Shown: piece by piece, positions 1 to 7,566 of the stretch | Layout: the number at the start of each line of letters is the position of its first letter | How positions within the stretch are numbered: the stretch's first letter is position 1 | Source of the DNA: Solirubrobacter deserti | Lineage (GTDB): Bacteria > Actinomycetota > Thermoleophilia > Solirubrobacterales > Solirubrobacteraceae | DNA: 64,000 nt | Assembly: GCF_027587175.1 (NCBI RefSeq) | Contig: NZ_JAPCID010000007.1 | Location: forward strand, 1 to 64,000 | Direction: 5' to 3' | Notes under the pieces: generated by a model | What the model saw: only the letters and a program-made list of their open reading frames with translations | Database searches by the model: none | Told to the model about the DNA's origin: nothing | Program-made: the position numbers and the translations under genes

Positions 1-64
1 CGCACTCAGCGATCGGCAACCGACCGCCTATCAGCCGCGTTCACAACCTCTAGAGGCAGGACAG

Positions 65-1141
65 CTAGGTGAACGCGCCGTCGGCGAGGATCGTCTCGCC
101 GTCGGCGCTCAGCGTTCCGCCCTCGCGCAGGTCGCAGATCAGGTCCCAGTGGACGACCGAGTCGTTGGTGCCGCCCGTCTCGGGATAGGAGCGGCCGAGC
201 GCGAGGTGCACGGTGCCGCCGATCTTCTCGTCGAACAGGATCGCGCCGATCGGGCGGTCGATGCCGAAGTTGGTGCCGATGCCGAGCTCGCCCAGGTAGC
301 GCGCGCCCTCGTCGGTCGCCAGCGTCGCCTGCAGGTAGTCGTTGCCGCGCTCGGCGTGGGCGCGCACGACCCGGCCCGCGTGGAACTCCAGCGTCACGTC
401 CTCGACGACCACGCCGCGCGGGGAGGTCGGGATCGTGAACCGGATCACGCCCTCGGCGGACGTCTCGTGCGGCCCCGTGAAGACCTCGCCCGAGGGCATG
501 TTGCGCTTGCCGTCGGAGTTGATCCAGGTGCGCCCGTCCACGGTCAGGCGCAGGTTGGTGCCCTCGGCCTGGATGTGGATCTCGCGCTTGGGCGTGAGCC
601 GCTCGATCAACGCCGCCTGGAACGCGCGCAGCTCGCCCCAGGCCGCGGGCGGATCGTCATGGTCCAGGAACAGCGCGCGGGTGACGAAGTCCTCGAACTC
701 GCGCGTGCCCATGCCGGCCTGCTGCGCGGCGGCGGCCGTCGGCCACAGCGTGATCGCCCAGCGGCGGGCCAGCGCGACCTCGCGCAGGGGCGCCCGCGAG
801 CGCGCCGCGCGGGACAGGCGCGCCGGGTCGACGCCCGCCAGCGCGTTCGCGTTGTCGGTGGCCTGGATGCGCAGCGACGCGTCGATCTCCTCGGCCTCGG
901 CCAGCTCGGCGGTCGGGAAGCCGTCGAGGTGCAGGTCGCGTGCGGCATTCCAGAACACCTCGTCCGCGCCGGGCAGCGACGCCCGGATCAGTGGCCACGC
1001 GTCCCGCTCGAGGATCTCCCGCTGGAGCGCCAGCAGCAGCGGCGCGGCGAGCGTCGAGGACTGGACCAGGATCTGCTGCCCGGGCTGTACCTCGAGGCAG
1101 TAGTCGGTCAGCAGGCGGGCGAAGCCGTCGACGTGGTTCAT
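65..1141 (-). CDS. M29-family aminopeptidase
   Basis: A 358-residue cytosolic metallo-exopeptidase of the M29 (AmpS/thermophilic aminopeptidase) family, which removes N-terminal residues from peptides. The family layout is visible: an N-terminal domain opening with DGFARLLTDYCLEVQPGQQ, a central strand EGTNLRLTVDGR, and the C-terminal metal-site region with LGIGTNFGID, then KIGGTVHLALG and a final HWDLICD. ATG at 1141 is chosen because it overlaps the stop codon of the gene upstream (ATGA), indicating translational coupling; the open frame runs on upstream but that part has the composition of antisense DNA. Length is a little short of the usual ~370-410 residues. Family assignment is firm, peptide specificity unknown. 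Confidence 0.9.
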   Translation of the reverse strand: MNHVDGFARLLTDYCLEVQPGQQILVQSSTLAAPLLLALQREILERDAWPLIRASLPGADEVFWNAARDLHLDGFPTAELAEAEEIDASLRIQATDNANALAGVDPARLSRAARSRAPLREVALARRWAITLWPTAAAAQQAGMGTREFEDFVTRALFLDHDDPPAAWGELRAFQAALIERLTPKREIHIQAEGTNLRLTVDGRTWINSDGKRNMPSGEVFTGPHETSAEGVIRFTIPTSPRGVVVEDVTLEFHAGRVVRAHAERGNDYLQATLATDEGARYLGELGIGTNFGIDRPIGAILFDEKIGGTVHLALGRSYPETGGTNDSVVHWDLICDLREGGTLSADGETILADGAFT

Positions 1142-1479
1142 GGTGCCTGCATCTCCGGGAAGTGCTCGGCCAGGTGCTCGCGCAGCACGCCGCGGATCCA
1201 CACGCGCTCGTCCTGGGAGGCGAAGCGGTAGCGGGCCAGCAGCTCCTTCTGCTTGGTGATCGGGGGCGTGCCGGCGATCTCCCAGCGCACGACGAGGCGC
1301 TCGAACAGGAACTCGACGGAGCGGTGCCAGGCGTCCTCCTGGCTGAGGATGTTCCCGCTGACGACCTCCGCGTACTGCAGCCGCGTGGCGGGCGTCATCG
1401 ACCCGCGCAGCACCAGGGCGGAGCCGTTCGCGTCGCTGTAGGAGAACTCGGGCGCCTTCAGGCGGGCCTTCTTCGCCAT
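1138..1479 (-). CDS. Conserved hypothetical protein coupled to M29 aminopeptidase
   Basis: A 113-residue soluble protein that I do not recognise. It begins MAKKARLKAPEFSYSDANG and is rich in charged and aromatic residues, with a predicted mixed N-terminal part and a helical C-terminal half (HRSVEFLFERLVVRWEI, then RVWIRGVLREHLAEHF). No signal peptide or membrane segment. Its TGA stop overlaps the ATG of the aminopeptidase gene, so the two are almost certainly co-translated. The divergent neighbour starts at 1549, leaving about 70 bp for promoters. Codon-position GC bias and the tight coupling support it as a real gene; function unknown. Confidence 0.7.
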   Translation of the reverse strand: MAKKARLKAPEFSYSDANGSALVLRGSMTPATRLQYAEVVSGNILSQEDAWHRSVEFLFERLVVRWEIAGTPPITKQKELLARYRFASQDERVWIRGVLREHLAEHFPEMQAP

Positions 1480-1548
1480 CGCCTCGACGGTAGCGTCTCT
1501 GCGGTGCGCAAGCCGACTCGACCGCGTGAGGTGGGCCGGGGGGAACGC

Positions 1549-2487
1549 GTGCTGCCGGGCGTCTGGCGGCTGCGGCTCCCGCTCGACCTCCCTGGCGTCC
1601 CCCACGTCAACGCCTGGGCCTTGAAGGCCGGCCGCGGCCTCGTGCTCGTGGACACCGGCCTGCACGACCGCGGCACGATGGGCCACCTCGAGCAGGCGCT
1701 CGACCGCACCGGCCACAGCGTGCGCGACATCGACCTGATCGTCATCACGCACGCCCACATCGACCACTGCGGCCAGGCGCCGCCGCTCGCCCGGCGCGCC
1801 CGCTGCGAGGTGTGGATGCACCCGAAGTGGCGGTTGCACGCGCCCGACGACCTGGACAAGACGATCGAGATCGCGCTGCTGTCGGGCGTCCCGGAGGGGC
1901 CGCTGCGGCGCTGGGCCGAGGCGCGCCGCGGGATGGGCACGGGCCAGGCGGGCGAGCTGTACGCCGACAAGGACCTCGTTCCCGGCGTGACGGTCGACAC
2001 CGACGCCGGCACCTGGAACGTGATCGAGACGCCCGGCCACGCGCCTTCGCACGTGTGCCTGCATCAGCCCGAGCAGCGCCTGCTGATCACGGGCGATCAT
2101 CTGCTCGGCCGCGTGTCGCAGTACTTCGACGTCGGCTACACGCCCGATCCGGTGGGGGAGTTCCTCGAGTCGCTGACCGTCGTCGAGCGCCTGGACGCGC
2201 GGCTCGCCCTCGCCGGCCACGCCCGCCCGTTCACGGACATCCAGGCCCATATCGACGCCAACCGCGCCGAGGTCCGCCGGCGCGTGGACGCGACCCGCGC
2301 CGCGCTCGCGGACGGCCCGAAGAGCGCCTACGAGGTCGCGCGCACGGTCTACGGCGAGGCGTTCAACGAGCTGATGGCGAGCTGGCTGATGACGATGACG
2401 CGCGCCTGGTTGGTGCACCTCCAGCGCTTGGGGGAGGTCCTCAACGATGGTGCAGATCCCGTGCAGCACTGGGAGCTCGCCTCGTAG
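1549..2487 (+). CDS. Metallo-beta-lactamase-fold hydrolase
   Basis: A 312-residue MBL-fold metal hydrolase. The HxHxDH signature appears as H68-A-H70-I-D72-H73 in THAHIDHCG, followed by the other zinc ligands in ETPGHAPSHVCLH, ITGDH and LAGHARPF. GTG 1549 is chosen because a G-rich Shine-Dalgarno-like run (GGGGGGAA) lies 4-5 nt before it and translation then begins directly at the family's opening strand (LPGVWRLRLPLDLPGVPHVNA); GTG codons at 1504 and 1531 are alternatives. The C-terminal 70 residues form a helical extension typical of the stand-alone bacterial group. Substrate unknown. Its TAG stop is also the start of the metF -10 box. Confidence 0.85.
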   Translation: MLPGVWRLRLPLDLPGVPHVNAWALKAGRGLVLVDTGLHDRGTMGHLEQALDRTGHSVRDIDLIVITHAHIDHCGQAPPLARRARCEVWMHPKWRLHAPDDLDKTIEIALLSGVPEGPLRRWAEARRGMGTGQAGELYADKDLVPGVTVDTDAGTWNVIETPGHAPSHVCLHQPEQRLLITGDHLLGRVSQYFDVGYTPDPVGEFLESLTVVERLDARLALAGHARPFTDIQAHIDANRAEVRRRVDATRAALADGPKSAYEVARTVYGEAFNELMASWLMTMTRAWLVHLQRLGEVLNDGADPVQHWELAS

Positions 2488-2490
2488 ACT
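2485..2490 (+). promoter_or_regulatory. metF -10 element (TAGACT), leaderless type
   Basis: TAGACT followed by 7 nt and then the metF ATG at 2498. There is no Shine-Dalgarno sequence. The first three bases are the stop codon of the preceding gene. The spacing fits transcription starting on the A of the start codon. Confidence 0.6.
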
Positions 2491-2497
2491 CGGCCCG

Positions 2498-3406
2498 ATG
2501 CGCATCGACGAACGGATCGCGAGCGGGACCGAACCGGCCTTCTCGTTCGAGTTCTTCCCGCCCAAGACCGAGGACGGCGAGGCGAACCTGAACGCCGCGC
2601 TCGCCGAGCTCGCCCGGCTCGATCCGACGTTCGTCTCGGTCACCTACGGCGCGGGCGGCACGCCGGCGCAGAAGGGCAAGACGATCGACATCGTCTCGCG
2701 CATCAAGGCCGACCACGGCCTGGAGGCGATGGCGCACTTCACGTGCGTCGGCGCGCACGTGGACGAGCTGCGCGCGACGCTCGACCGCATGCGCGAGGCC
2801 GGGATCGAGAACGTGCTCGCGCTGCGCGGCGACCCGCCGGCGGGCGTGGACGCCAAGAACTGGGTCGCGGCCGAGGGCGGCCTGAACTACTCGCGCGAGC
2901 TGATCGAGCTGATCCGCGCGGACTACGACTTCGCGGTCGGCGCGGCCTGCTTCCCGGAGGTCCACCTGGCGGCGGAGTCGGCCGAGTCCGACTTGCGCTA
3001 CACGCGGGAGAAGGTCGAAGCGGGCGCGCGCTTCTTGATCACGCAGCTGTTCTTCGACAACCAGCTCTACTACGACTTCGTGGCCCGCGCGCGCGACGCC
3101 GGCATCGACGTCCCGATCATCCCGGGCATCATGCCGATCACGAACGTCAGCCAGGTCAAGCGCTTCACGGAGATGTGCGGCGCGTCGATCCCGCCCGGCC
3201 TGCTGCGCGAGCTCGAGCTGCGCACGGACCAGCCGGAGGCGGCGGCGGACTTCGGCGTGGCCTACGCGACGATGCAGTGCGCCGACCTGCTGGCCAACGG
3301 CGCGCCCGGCATCCACTTCTACACGCTCAACCGCTCGCCCTCCACGCGCGCGATCCTCAGCGCGCTGCGCTGCCTGGCGCCGTGGCGGCGCCCGGTCAGC
3401 GCGTAG
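2498..3406 (+). CDS. metF: Methylenetetrahydrofolate reductase
   Basis: A 302-residue flavoprotein that reduces 5,10-methylenetetrahydrofolate to 5-methyltetrahydrofolate, the methyl donor for methionine synthesis. The MetF TIM-barrel signatures are present in order: SFEFFPPKT near the N-terminus (catalytic Glu), VSVTYGAGG, HFTCVGA, NVLALRGDPP, and the later GARFLITQLFFDN and PIIPGIMPI motifs. Length matches bacterial MetF. ATG 2498 is chosen because the SFEFFPPK motif then lies at the usual distance from the N-terminus and a leaderless-type -10 box is placed just before it. Its 3' end overlaps the convergent GGDEF gene by 11 bp. No SAM-binding domain, as normal for bacteria. Confidence 0.95.
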   Translation: MRIDERIASGTEPAFSFEFFPPKTEDGEANLNAALAELARLDPTFVSVTYGAGGTPAQKGKTIDIVSRIKADHGLEAMAHFTCVGAHVDELRATLDRMREAGIENVLALRGDPPAGVDAKNWVAAEGGLNYSRELIELIRADYDFAVGAACFPEVHLAAESAESDLRYTREKVEAGARFLITQLFFDNQLYYDFVARARDAGIDVPIIPGIMPITNVSQVKRFTEMCGASIPPGLLRELELRTDQPEAAADFGVAYATMQCADLLANGAPGIHFYTLNRSPSTRAILSALRCLAPWRRPVSA

Positions 3407-4730
3407 AGCGGCGGCCGCCGGGCTTGGCGGCGTAGAGCTCGCGGTCCGCGGCCTCGATCAGCTCCATCACCTCAGCGCCGCCTTGCGGGGCCGAGGCGAG
3501 CCCGACCGTGATCCCGAGCGGGTTCTCGCCCGTTACCAGCTCGACCGGGAGCGTGTTGGCGACATCCTGCATGATCGCGTCCGCCGCCTGGCGGCCCGCG
3601 ACCTCGCCCGCACGCACCCAGACGCCGAACTCGTCGCCGCCGAGCCGGCCCGCGACCCCGTGGCGGGCGAGCACGCGCGCCACCTCGGTCAGGACGAGGT
3701 CGCCGGCGCGGTGGCCGTGGGTGTCGTTGACGTGCTTGAAGCCGTCGACGTCGCAGATCAGCAGCGCGCCCTCGGTGCCGGTGGCGAGGTCGCGGCGGAC
3801 CGTCTCGATCCAGGAGCGGCGGTTGTGGAGGCCCGTGAGGTCGTCGGTGTGCGCGACGGCCTCGAGCCGGCCGACGGCCTCGGCGAGGTCGCCCGACGCG
3901 CCGGTGGCGGCGACGCCGGCCTTCTCGGCCACCTCGTCGAGGAGGTCCGCTGTGGCGCCGAGGCGATCGAGCGCGATCGCGAGCAGCTCGCGGTCGGGCT
4001 CGCCCCCGGTGACCATGTGCGCGAGCACGTCGCCGACGATCACGCACGCGGTCTCGTCGGACGGGACCGCGAGCCCGGTCGGGCCGCCGTGGTGGTAGGC
4101 GATCGCGCGGGTGACGTCATCGTCGGGCTCGCTCAGGCCGACGAGCAGCGAGCCCGCCTGCGCGTGGTCGAGGCCGAGGATCCTGCGCTCGAGCTCCGCG
4201 CGGGGAACGCCGAACGGCGCCTCGGCGGCGATGTCCTCGAGCGGCTGGACACCGAACGCCGCGGGCATCAGCAGCTTGCCGACGTCGTGCAGCAGGCCGG
4301 CGAGGTGTGCGGTGTCGGTGTGCGCGCCGCGCAGGTCGGCCGTGGTGGCTGAGTAGGCCGCGACGGTGACGGCGTGCACGTGCAACTGGCCGCGGCTGAG
4401 GTGCGCGCCGCCGGGGAAGCGCTCCAGGAAGCGGTAGGTCTCGGCCTCGAGGGCGATTCGCACGAGCGCGCGGCGCCCGAGCAGCGTCACGGCCTGGCGG
4501 ATCGTGCGCGCGCGGATGGCGCGCATGTAGGCGGCCGAGTTCGCGTACCGGAGCAGGTTCGCGCTGAACGCCTCATCGGACTCGATCACCTGCACGAGGT
4601 CGCTGGTCGTGCCGTGCGGGTCGTTGGCCAGCGTGCGGATGCGGGCCACGGTCCCGCCGAGCACCGGCAGCGGGCCGATGCGCTTCAGAGCGTCGTGTAC
4701 GCGAGTGTCGGGCTTGTCGAAGCGGGCCAT
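3396..4730 (-). CDS. HDOD and GGDEF domain protein, probable diguanylate cyclase
   Basis: A 444-residue soluble signalling protein. Residues ~15-200 form an HDOD domain (IGPLPVLGGTVARIRTLAN at the start; LAGLLHDVGKLLMPAAFG retains an HD-like pair), and ~280-440 a GGDEF domain with DDLTGLHNRRSW and an intact GGDEF at residues 364-368. The active site should therefore make cyclic di-GMP. The inhibitory I-site (RxxD five residues before GGDEF) is absent: the equivalent positions read ARHG, so product feedback is probably weak. No membrane segment. HDOD-GGDEF fusions are known, but the input signal here is unknown. It lies 47 bp downstream of a small gene and may be cotranscribed with it. Confidence 0.88.
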   Translation of the reverse strand: MARFDKPDTRVHDALKRIGPLPVLGGTVARIRTLANDPHGTTSDLVQVIESDEAFSANLLRYANSAAYMRAIRARTIRQAVTLLGRRALVRIALEAETYRFLERFPGGAHLSRGQLHVHAVTVAAYSATTADLRGAHTDTAHLAGLLHDVGKLLMPAAFGVQPLEDIAAEAPFGVPRAELERRILGLDHAQAGSLLVGLSEPDDDVTRAIAYHHGGPTGLAVPSDETACVIVGDVLAHMVTGGEPDRELLAIALDRLGATADLLDEVAEKAGVAATGASGDLAEAVGRLEAVAHTDDLTGLHNRRSWIETVRRDLATGTEGALLICDVDGFKHVNDTHGHRAGDLVLTEVARVLARHGVAGRLGGDEFGVWVRAGEVAGRQAADAIMQDVANTLPVELVTGENPLGITVGLASAPQGGAEVMELIEAADRELYAAKPGGRRSTR

Positions 4731-4777
4731 CCGGGGGAGTCATCGGCGGCTCCTGCAGGCAGCATGAGAGCCACCTT

Positions 4778-5074
4778 CTAGGGGCCGGTTTTCGGTGCGC
4801 TGGGTTCGATGTCGAGGGCGTGCGCGACACGCGGTTGACCATCCACGTCCCACGCGACATCCACCTGGTCGTTGCGCCCATAGGTACCGATACCCCATGC
4901 GCCTAAGAACCACCGCCAGAAGCCGAGCCGCGCCTCCTTGACCAGCTCCTTCTCGAACACCAGCCGGCCTTCCGAGACCCGGTAATCCCGCCCCAGCTCC
5001 TGACGCACCCCATTCACGTAGACCGTGAACGGCTCGCGCACACCGGGCGGGAGAGGAACGCGGGATTGCGCCAT
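4778..5074 (-). CDS. Conserved hypothetical protein
   Basis: A 98-residue protein without recognisable family. The N-terminal half looks like a small beta fold (FTVYVNGVRQELGRDYRV, GRLVFEKEL), followed by an aromatic segment RLGFWRWFLGAWGIGTYGRN that may pack on a membrane surface but is not a clear transmembrane helix, and a final strand VDVAWDVDGQP. The ATG at 5074 is preceded 11 nt upstream by a TACCCT box. It is divergent from the YgjP-like gene and shares with it a 48-bp promoter region containing a 9-bp inverted repeat. Function unknown; it may be in one transcript with the HDOD-GGDEF gene downstream. Confidence 0.65.
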   Translation of the reverse strand: MAQSRVPLPPGVREPFTVYVNGVRQELGRDYRVSEGRLVFEKELVKEARLGFWRWFLGAWGIGTYGRNDQVDVAWDVDGQPRVAHALDIEPSAPKTGP

Positions 5075-5075
5075 C

Positions 5076-5105
5076 AGCGCCTGGGAGGGTACGCCGCCAG
5101 GCGCT
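5076..5105. repeat. 9-bp inverted repeat in divergent promoter region
   Basis: AGCGCCTGG at 5076-5084 and its exact reverse complement CCAGGCGCT at 5097-5105, separated by 12 bp, fill most of the 48-bp gap between the start codons of two divergent genes. The leftward TACCCT box (5086-5091) lies between the arms and the rightward TAGGCT box (5107-5112) follows directly. Confidence 0.6.
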
Positions 5106-5122
5106 CTAGGCTCTTCGCCGCC

Positions 5123-5779
5123 GTGTCCGCGCAGCCCTATCGCATCCGCCGCTCCCAGCGAGCCCGCCGGATCCGGGTCAGCGTGGACAACAACGGCGAG
5201 ATCGAGGTCGTGCTTCCGGCGCGCTCACCCGAGCGGCACGCCGAGCAGGCCGTCCGCGAGCTCGCCCCGTGGATCGCGCGCCGCCGCCAGGCGGTCGCCG
5301 CCGCGGCGCGCGAGGTCGGCCGCGCGCCCGGCACCGTGCCCTACCTCGGGGAGACGTTGACGCTCGTCCCCGAGCGCGGGCGCACCCAGGTCCGCCGGGT
5401 CGGCGACCGGCTGCTGATCCCGGAGGGGGAAGACGCGCGCGAGGCGCTCGAGCGCTGGTACCGGCGCCGCGCCCGCGTCGAGGTGATCCCGCGGCTGGAC
5501 GCCGCTTGCGCGCGGGCGGGCTCGCGCTACAACGGGCTCACGATCCGCGGGCAGAAGACGCGCTGGGCGTCCTGCTCGAGCTCGGGCGCGATGTCGTTCA
5601 ACTGGCGCCTGCTGCTGGCGCCGCCGGAGATCCTCGACTACGTCGTCGAGCACGAGGTCGCCCACCTCGAGGTCATGGACCACTCGCCGCGCTTCTGGGC
5701 GCTGCTGGCCTCCCGCTCGCCGCGCTGGCGCGAGCACTCGGCCTGGCTGAAGCGCTACGGGTCGACGCTGACGCTCTGA
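5123..5779 (+). CDS. YgjP-like metallopeptidase domain protein (DUF45)
   Basis: A 218-residue zinc-dependent peptidase-like protein of the YgjP/DUF45 group. The catalytic HEVAH motif is in YVVEHEVAHLEVMDHSPRFW, with the family's upstream signature QKTRWASCSSSGAMSFNWRLL. The N-terminal half (YRIRRSQRARRIRVSVD) matches the usual opening strand, which is why GTG 5123 is chosen over an ATG 57 nt upstream; a TAGGCT -10 box ends 10 nt before it. No signal peptide, so it is expected in the cytoplasm. Family members have no firmly established substrate. The last 25 bp overlap the convergent gene at 5755. Confidence 0.85.
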   Translation: MSAQPYRIRRSQRARRIRVSVDNNGEIEVVLPARSPERHAEQAVRELAPWIARRRQAVAAAAREVGRAPGTVPYLGETLTLVPERGRTQVRRVGDRLLIPEGEDAREALERWYRRRARVEVIPRLDAACARAGSRYNGLTIRGQKTRWASCSSSGAMSFNWRLLLAPPEILDYVVEHEVAHLEVMDHSPRFWALLASRSPRWREHSAWLKRYGSTLTL

Positions 5780-6069
5780 CGGAGCGCCTGCAGGGCGTCT
5801 TCGCCCTCGAGCGCCTTGCGCCGCAGCCGGCCGGTCCAGGCCACGAGCGACCCGTCCCCGCGCACGTCCACGCCCGCGGGGTGCTTCGCGCCCTTGAGCT
5901 CGATCCGCGCGGCCACCAGCTGGCCCGGCTCGTACGTGCGCCCGAGCGCGTTCACGGGCCGGCGGTCGCCGCGCGCCTCGCGCTCGATCGCCGCGAGCGC
6001 CTGATTGAGCGTCTCGTAGTCCTGGTGGCTGACCTTCGGACCACGCCGGACCGTGACCCGGTAGCTCAC
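5755..6069 (-). CDS. Hypothetical protein coupled to SSI-like lipoprotein gene
   Basis: A 104-residue soluble protein, unrecognised. It starts at GTG 6069, which overlaps the TGA stop of the lipoprotein gene upstream (GTGA), so translational coupling is likely. The N-terminal part (YRVTVRRGPKVSHQDYETLNQALAAIEREA) has a strand-helix pattern typical of small adaptor-like folds and the rest is basic (WTGRLRRKALEGED). No membrane segment or signal. Cotranscription with the lipoprotein suggests a linked role, but none can be named. Confidence 0.65.
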   Translation of the reverse strand: MSYRVTVRRGPKVSHQDYETLNQALAAIEREARGDRRPVNALGRTYEPGQLVAARIELKGAKHPAGVDVRGDGSLVAWTGRLRRKALEGEDALQALRQSVSVDP

Positions 6070-6470
6070 TTCACCTGGTCGAGCAGCGGGGCGACCTTCT
6101 CCCAGCGCGAGATCTCGCACCCGTCCGAGCGCGCGAAGCTCGCATCGACGGGCTCGCCCCGGATCGCGCCCTTGATCGTCGCCGTCTCCGGGCCGCCGAA
6201 CTGCTGCGTGCACGCGACGTCGTCCGCGGTCGGTCTCAGGTCCGCGGCGGAGATCCCGGCGGCGGCGCCGCAGGCGTCGCTGTCCGTCGGCTGCTTGCAG
6301 CTGACCTCGAGCTCCTTCGGGGCCTCCGCGCCGTCGCCGTCGGAATCGACGGTCACGACGAGGCTGGCGAGCTCGTCGCTGCCACCTCCGGTCGCGGGGG
6401 TGGTGGGTTCGTCCGAGCCGCAGGCCGCGAAGGCGAGCGCGGCGATCACGGCCAGCGCGAGGCGGTGCAT
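6066..6470 (-). CDS. SSI-like (subtilisin inhibitor fold) lipoprotein
   Basis: A 134-residue exported protein. The start MHRLALAVIAALAFAACGSDE is a lipoprotein signal peptide with the acylated cysteine at residue 17. The mature part has the layout of the Streptomyces subtilisin inhibitor family: an opening strand LASLVVTVDSDG, a first cysteine pair (ELEVSC ... SDAC) and a second pair (DDVACTQQFGGPETATIKG ... SDGC), which match the C-C and C-C disulfides of SSI and the CTxxF segment that carries the reactive loop. Probably an extracytoplasmic serine-protease inhibitor tethered to the membrane. The assignment rests on cysteine spacing and motifs, not on a database search. Confidence 0.7.
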   Translation of the reverse strand: MHRLALAVIAALAFAACGSDEPTTPATGGGSDELASLVVTVDSDGDGAEAPKELEVSCKQPTDSDACGAAAGISAADLRPTADDVACTQQFGGPETATIKGAIRGEPVDASFARSDGCEISRWEKVAPLLDQVK

Positions 6471-6502
6471 GTCTTCAAGCGTAGTCGTGAGGTCACACGC
6501 CG

Positions 6503-7564
6503 TCACCAGGCGCTGGCGGCGACGAGCCGTGCACGCTCGCCCCAGCCGACCGCGCCCAGCCGTCGGCCGTCGGCGTCACGGCTTTCCGACCACCGCCAGC
6601 TGACCCCCGCGATCGAGGGCAACGGCCGGCCCAGCAGCTCGGCCTCGCTGCGCCCGAGCATCGCGCACGCCGTGCCGTTGGCCATCTCCACGCACCCCGC
6701 CGCGTCCACCGCCACGATCAGCGCGCCCGCCGCGTCGAACGCGCGCCGGCGCCGCCGGGTCAGATACGCGCCGAGCTGCCCGCCGATCGTCGCGAACATC
6801 GCCGCCGCCTCCCCGCTCGGCTCGCGCGCGTCCGTCGCGAACAGCTCGATCACGCCGACGCACTCGTCTCCGTCGGTGATCGGGAACGCGGCCGCGGTCA
6901 CCAGCCCGGCGCGCAGCGCGGCGTCCGAACCCGCGGCCCAGATCGGGCGGCGGAACGCCCACACGCGGCCCGGGAGGCTCTGGCCGGCGGCGTAGGTCTC
7001 GCCGCGAACGCCGTCGACCAACGCGGCGACGGCGGTGCGCGAGTCGGCCGCGTGCCACGCGACGACGCACCGCAGCATGTCCTCGTCGGGACGCCAGACG
7101 GCGCCGGCGGCCCAGCCGAGCGCCTCACCGAGCGTCGTCAGGACGCGCTCACAGAGCGTCACGGGCTCCAGGCCGGCCGCCAGGTGGTCGGCGATCGCCT
7201 GCTGCGCCGCGAGCAGGCGGTGGGCGCCGCCGACGCGGCGGCGCATGCGCGCGCCCTCGAGCTCGCGCGTCAGCACCGGTCCGAGCTGGGTGAGCGACGA
7301 CACGCTCGGCACACCGTGGGCACGCTGCAGCGGCGAGACGACGATGAACGGCAGGTGCGGGTCGACGAGCCGGACGAGCGCGAGCGCCTTGGCGTGCGGC
7401 GCGTCGCCGCCGTGCAGCACGGCGTCCCAGCCGCGCCGCGCGAGCGCGGCGCTCAGCGCCTCCTCGCCCGTCACCGGCACCGTGCGCAGCTCCGGCAGCA
7501 CGCGGGCGATCTGCGCCGCGTGACTCGCTGGGACGTCGACGAGCAGCGCTGAGACAGACCTCAC
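6503..7564 (-). CDS. GAF-domain sensory protein with C-terminal PAS-like segment
   Basis: A 353-residue soluble protein. Residues ~1-90 resemble a receiver-like domain without clear phosphorylation residues (VSALLVDVP start). A GAF domain follows at ~125-270: LCERVLTTLGEALGWAAGAVW, SLPGRVWAFRRPIW and AAFPITDGDECVGVIELF are characteristic. The C-terminal ~75 residues (AAGALIVAVDAAGCVEMANG, AMLGRSEAELLGRPL) are a truncated PAS-like segment ending without an output domain. GTG 7564 is taken as start because it lies 2 nt after the stop of the acetyltransferase gene, consistent with an operon. It may be the sensory half of a signalling chain whose output acts in trans. Confidence 0.75.
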   Translation of the reverse strand: MRSVSALLVDVPASHAAQIARVLPELRTVPVTGEEALSAALARRGWDAVLHGGDAPHAKALALVRLVDPHLPFIVVSPLQRAHGVPSVSSLTQLGPVLTRELEGARMRRRVGGAHRLLAAQQAIADHLAAGLEPVTLCERVLTTLGEALGWAAGAVWRPDEDMLRCVVAWHAADSRTAVAALVDGVRGETYAAGQSLPGRVWAFRRPIWAAGSDAALRAGLVTAAAFPITDGDECVGVIELFATDAREPSGEAAAMFATIGGQLGAYLTRRRRRAFDAAGALIVAVDAAGCVEMANGTACAMLGRSEAELLGRPLPSIAGVSWRWSESRDADGRRLGAVGWGERARLVAASAW

Positions 7565-7566
7565 CG

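Noticed and set aside
48-57. CCTCTAGAGG, a 10-bp palindrome near the window start
   Set aside because: Short, and the flanking gene on the left is outside the window; no way to judge function.
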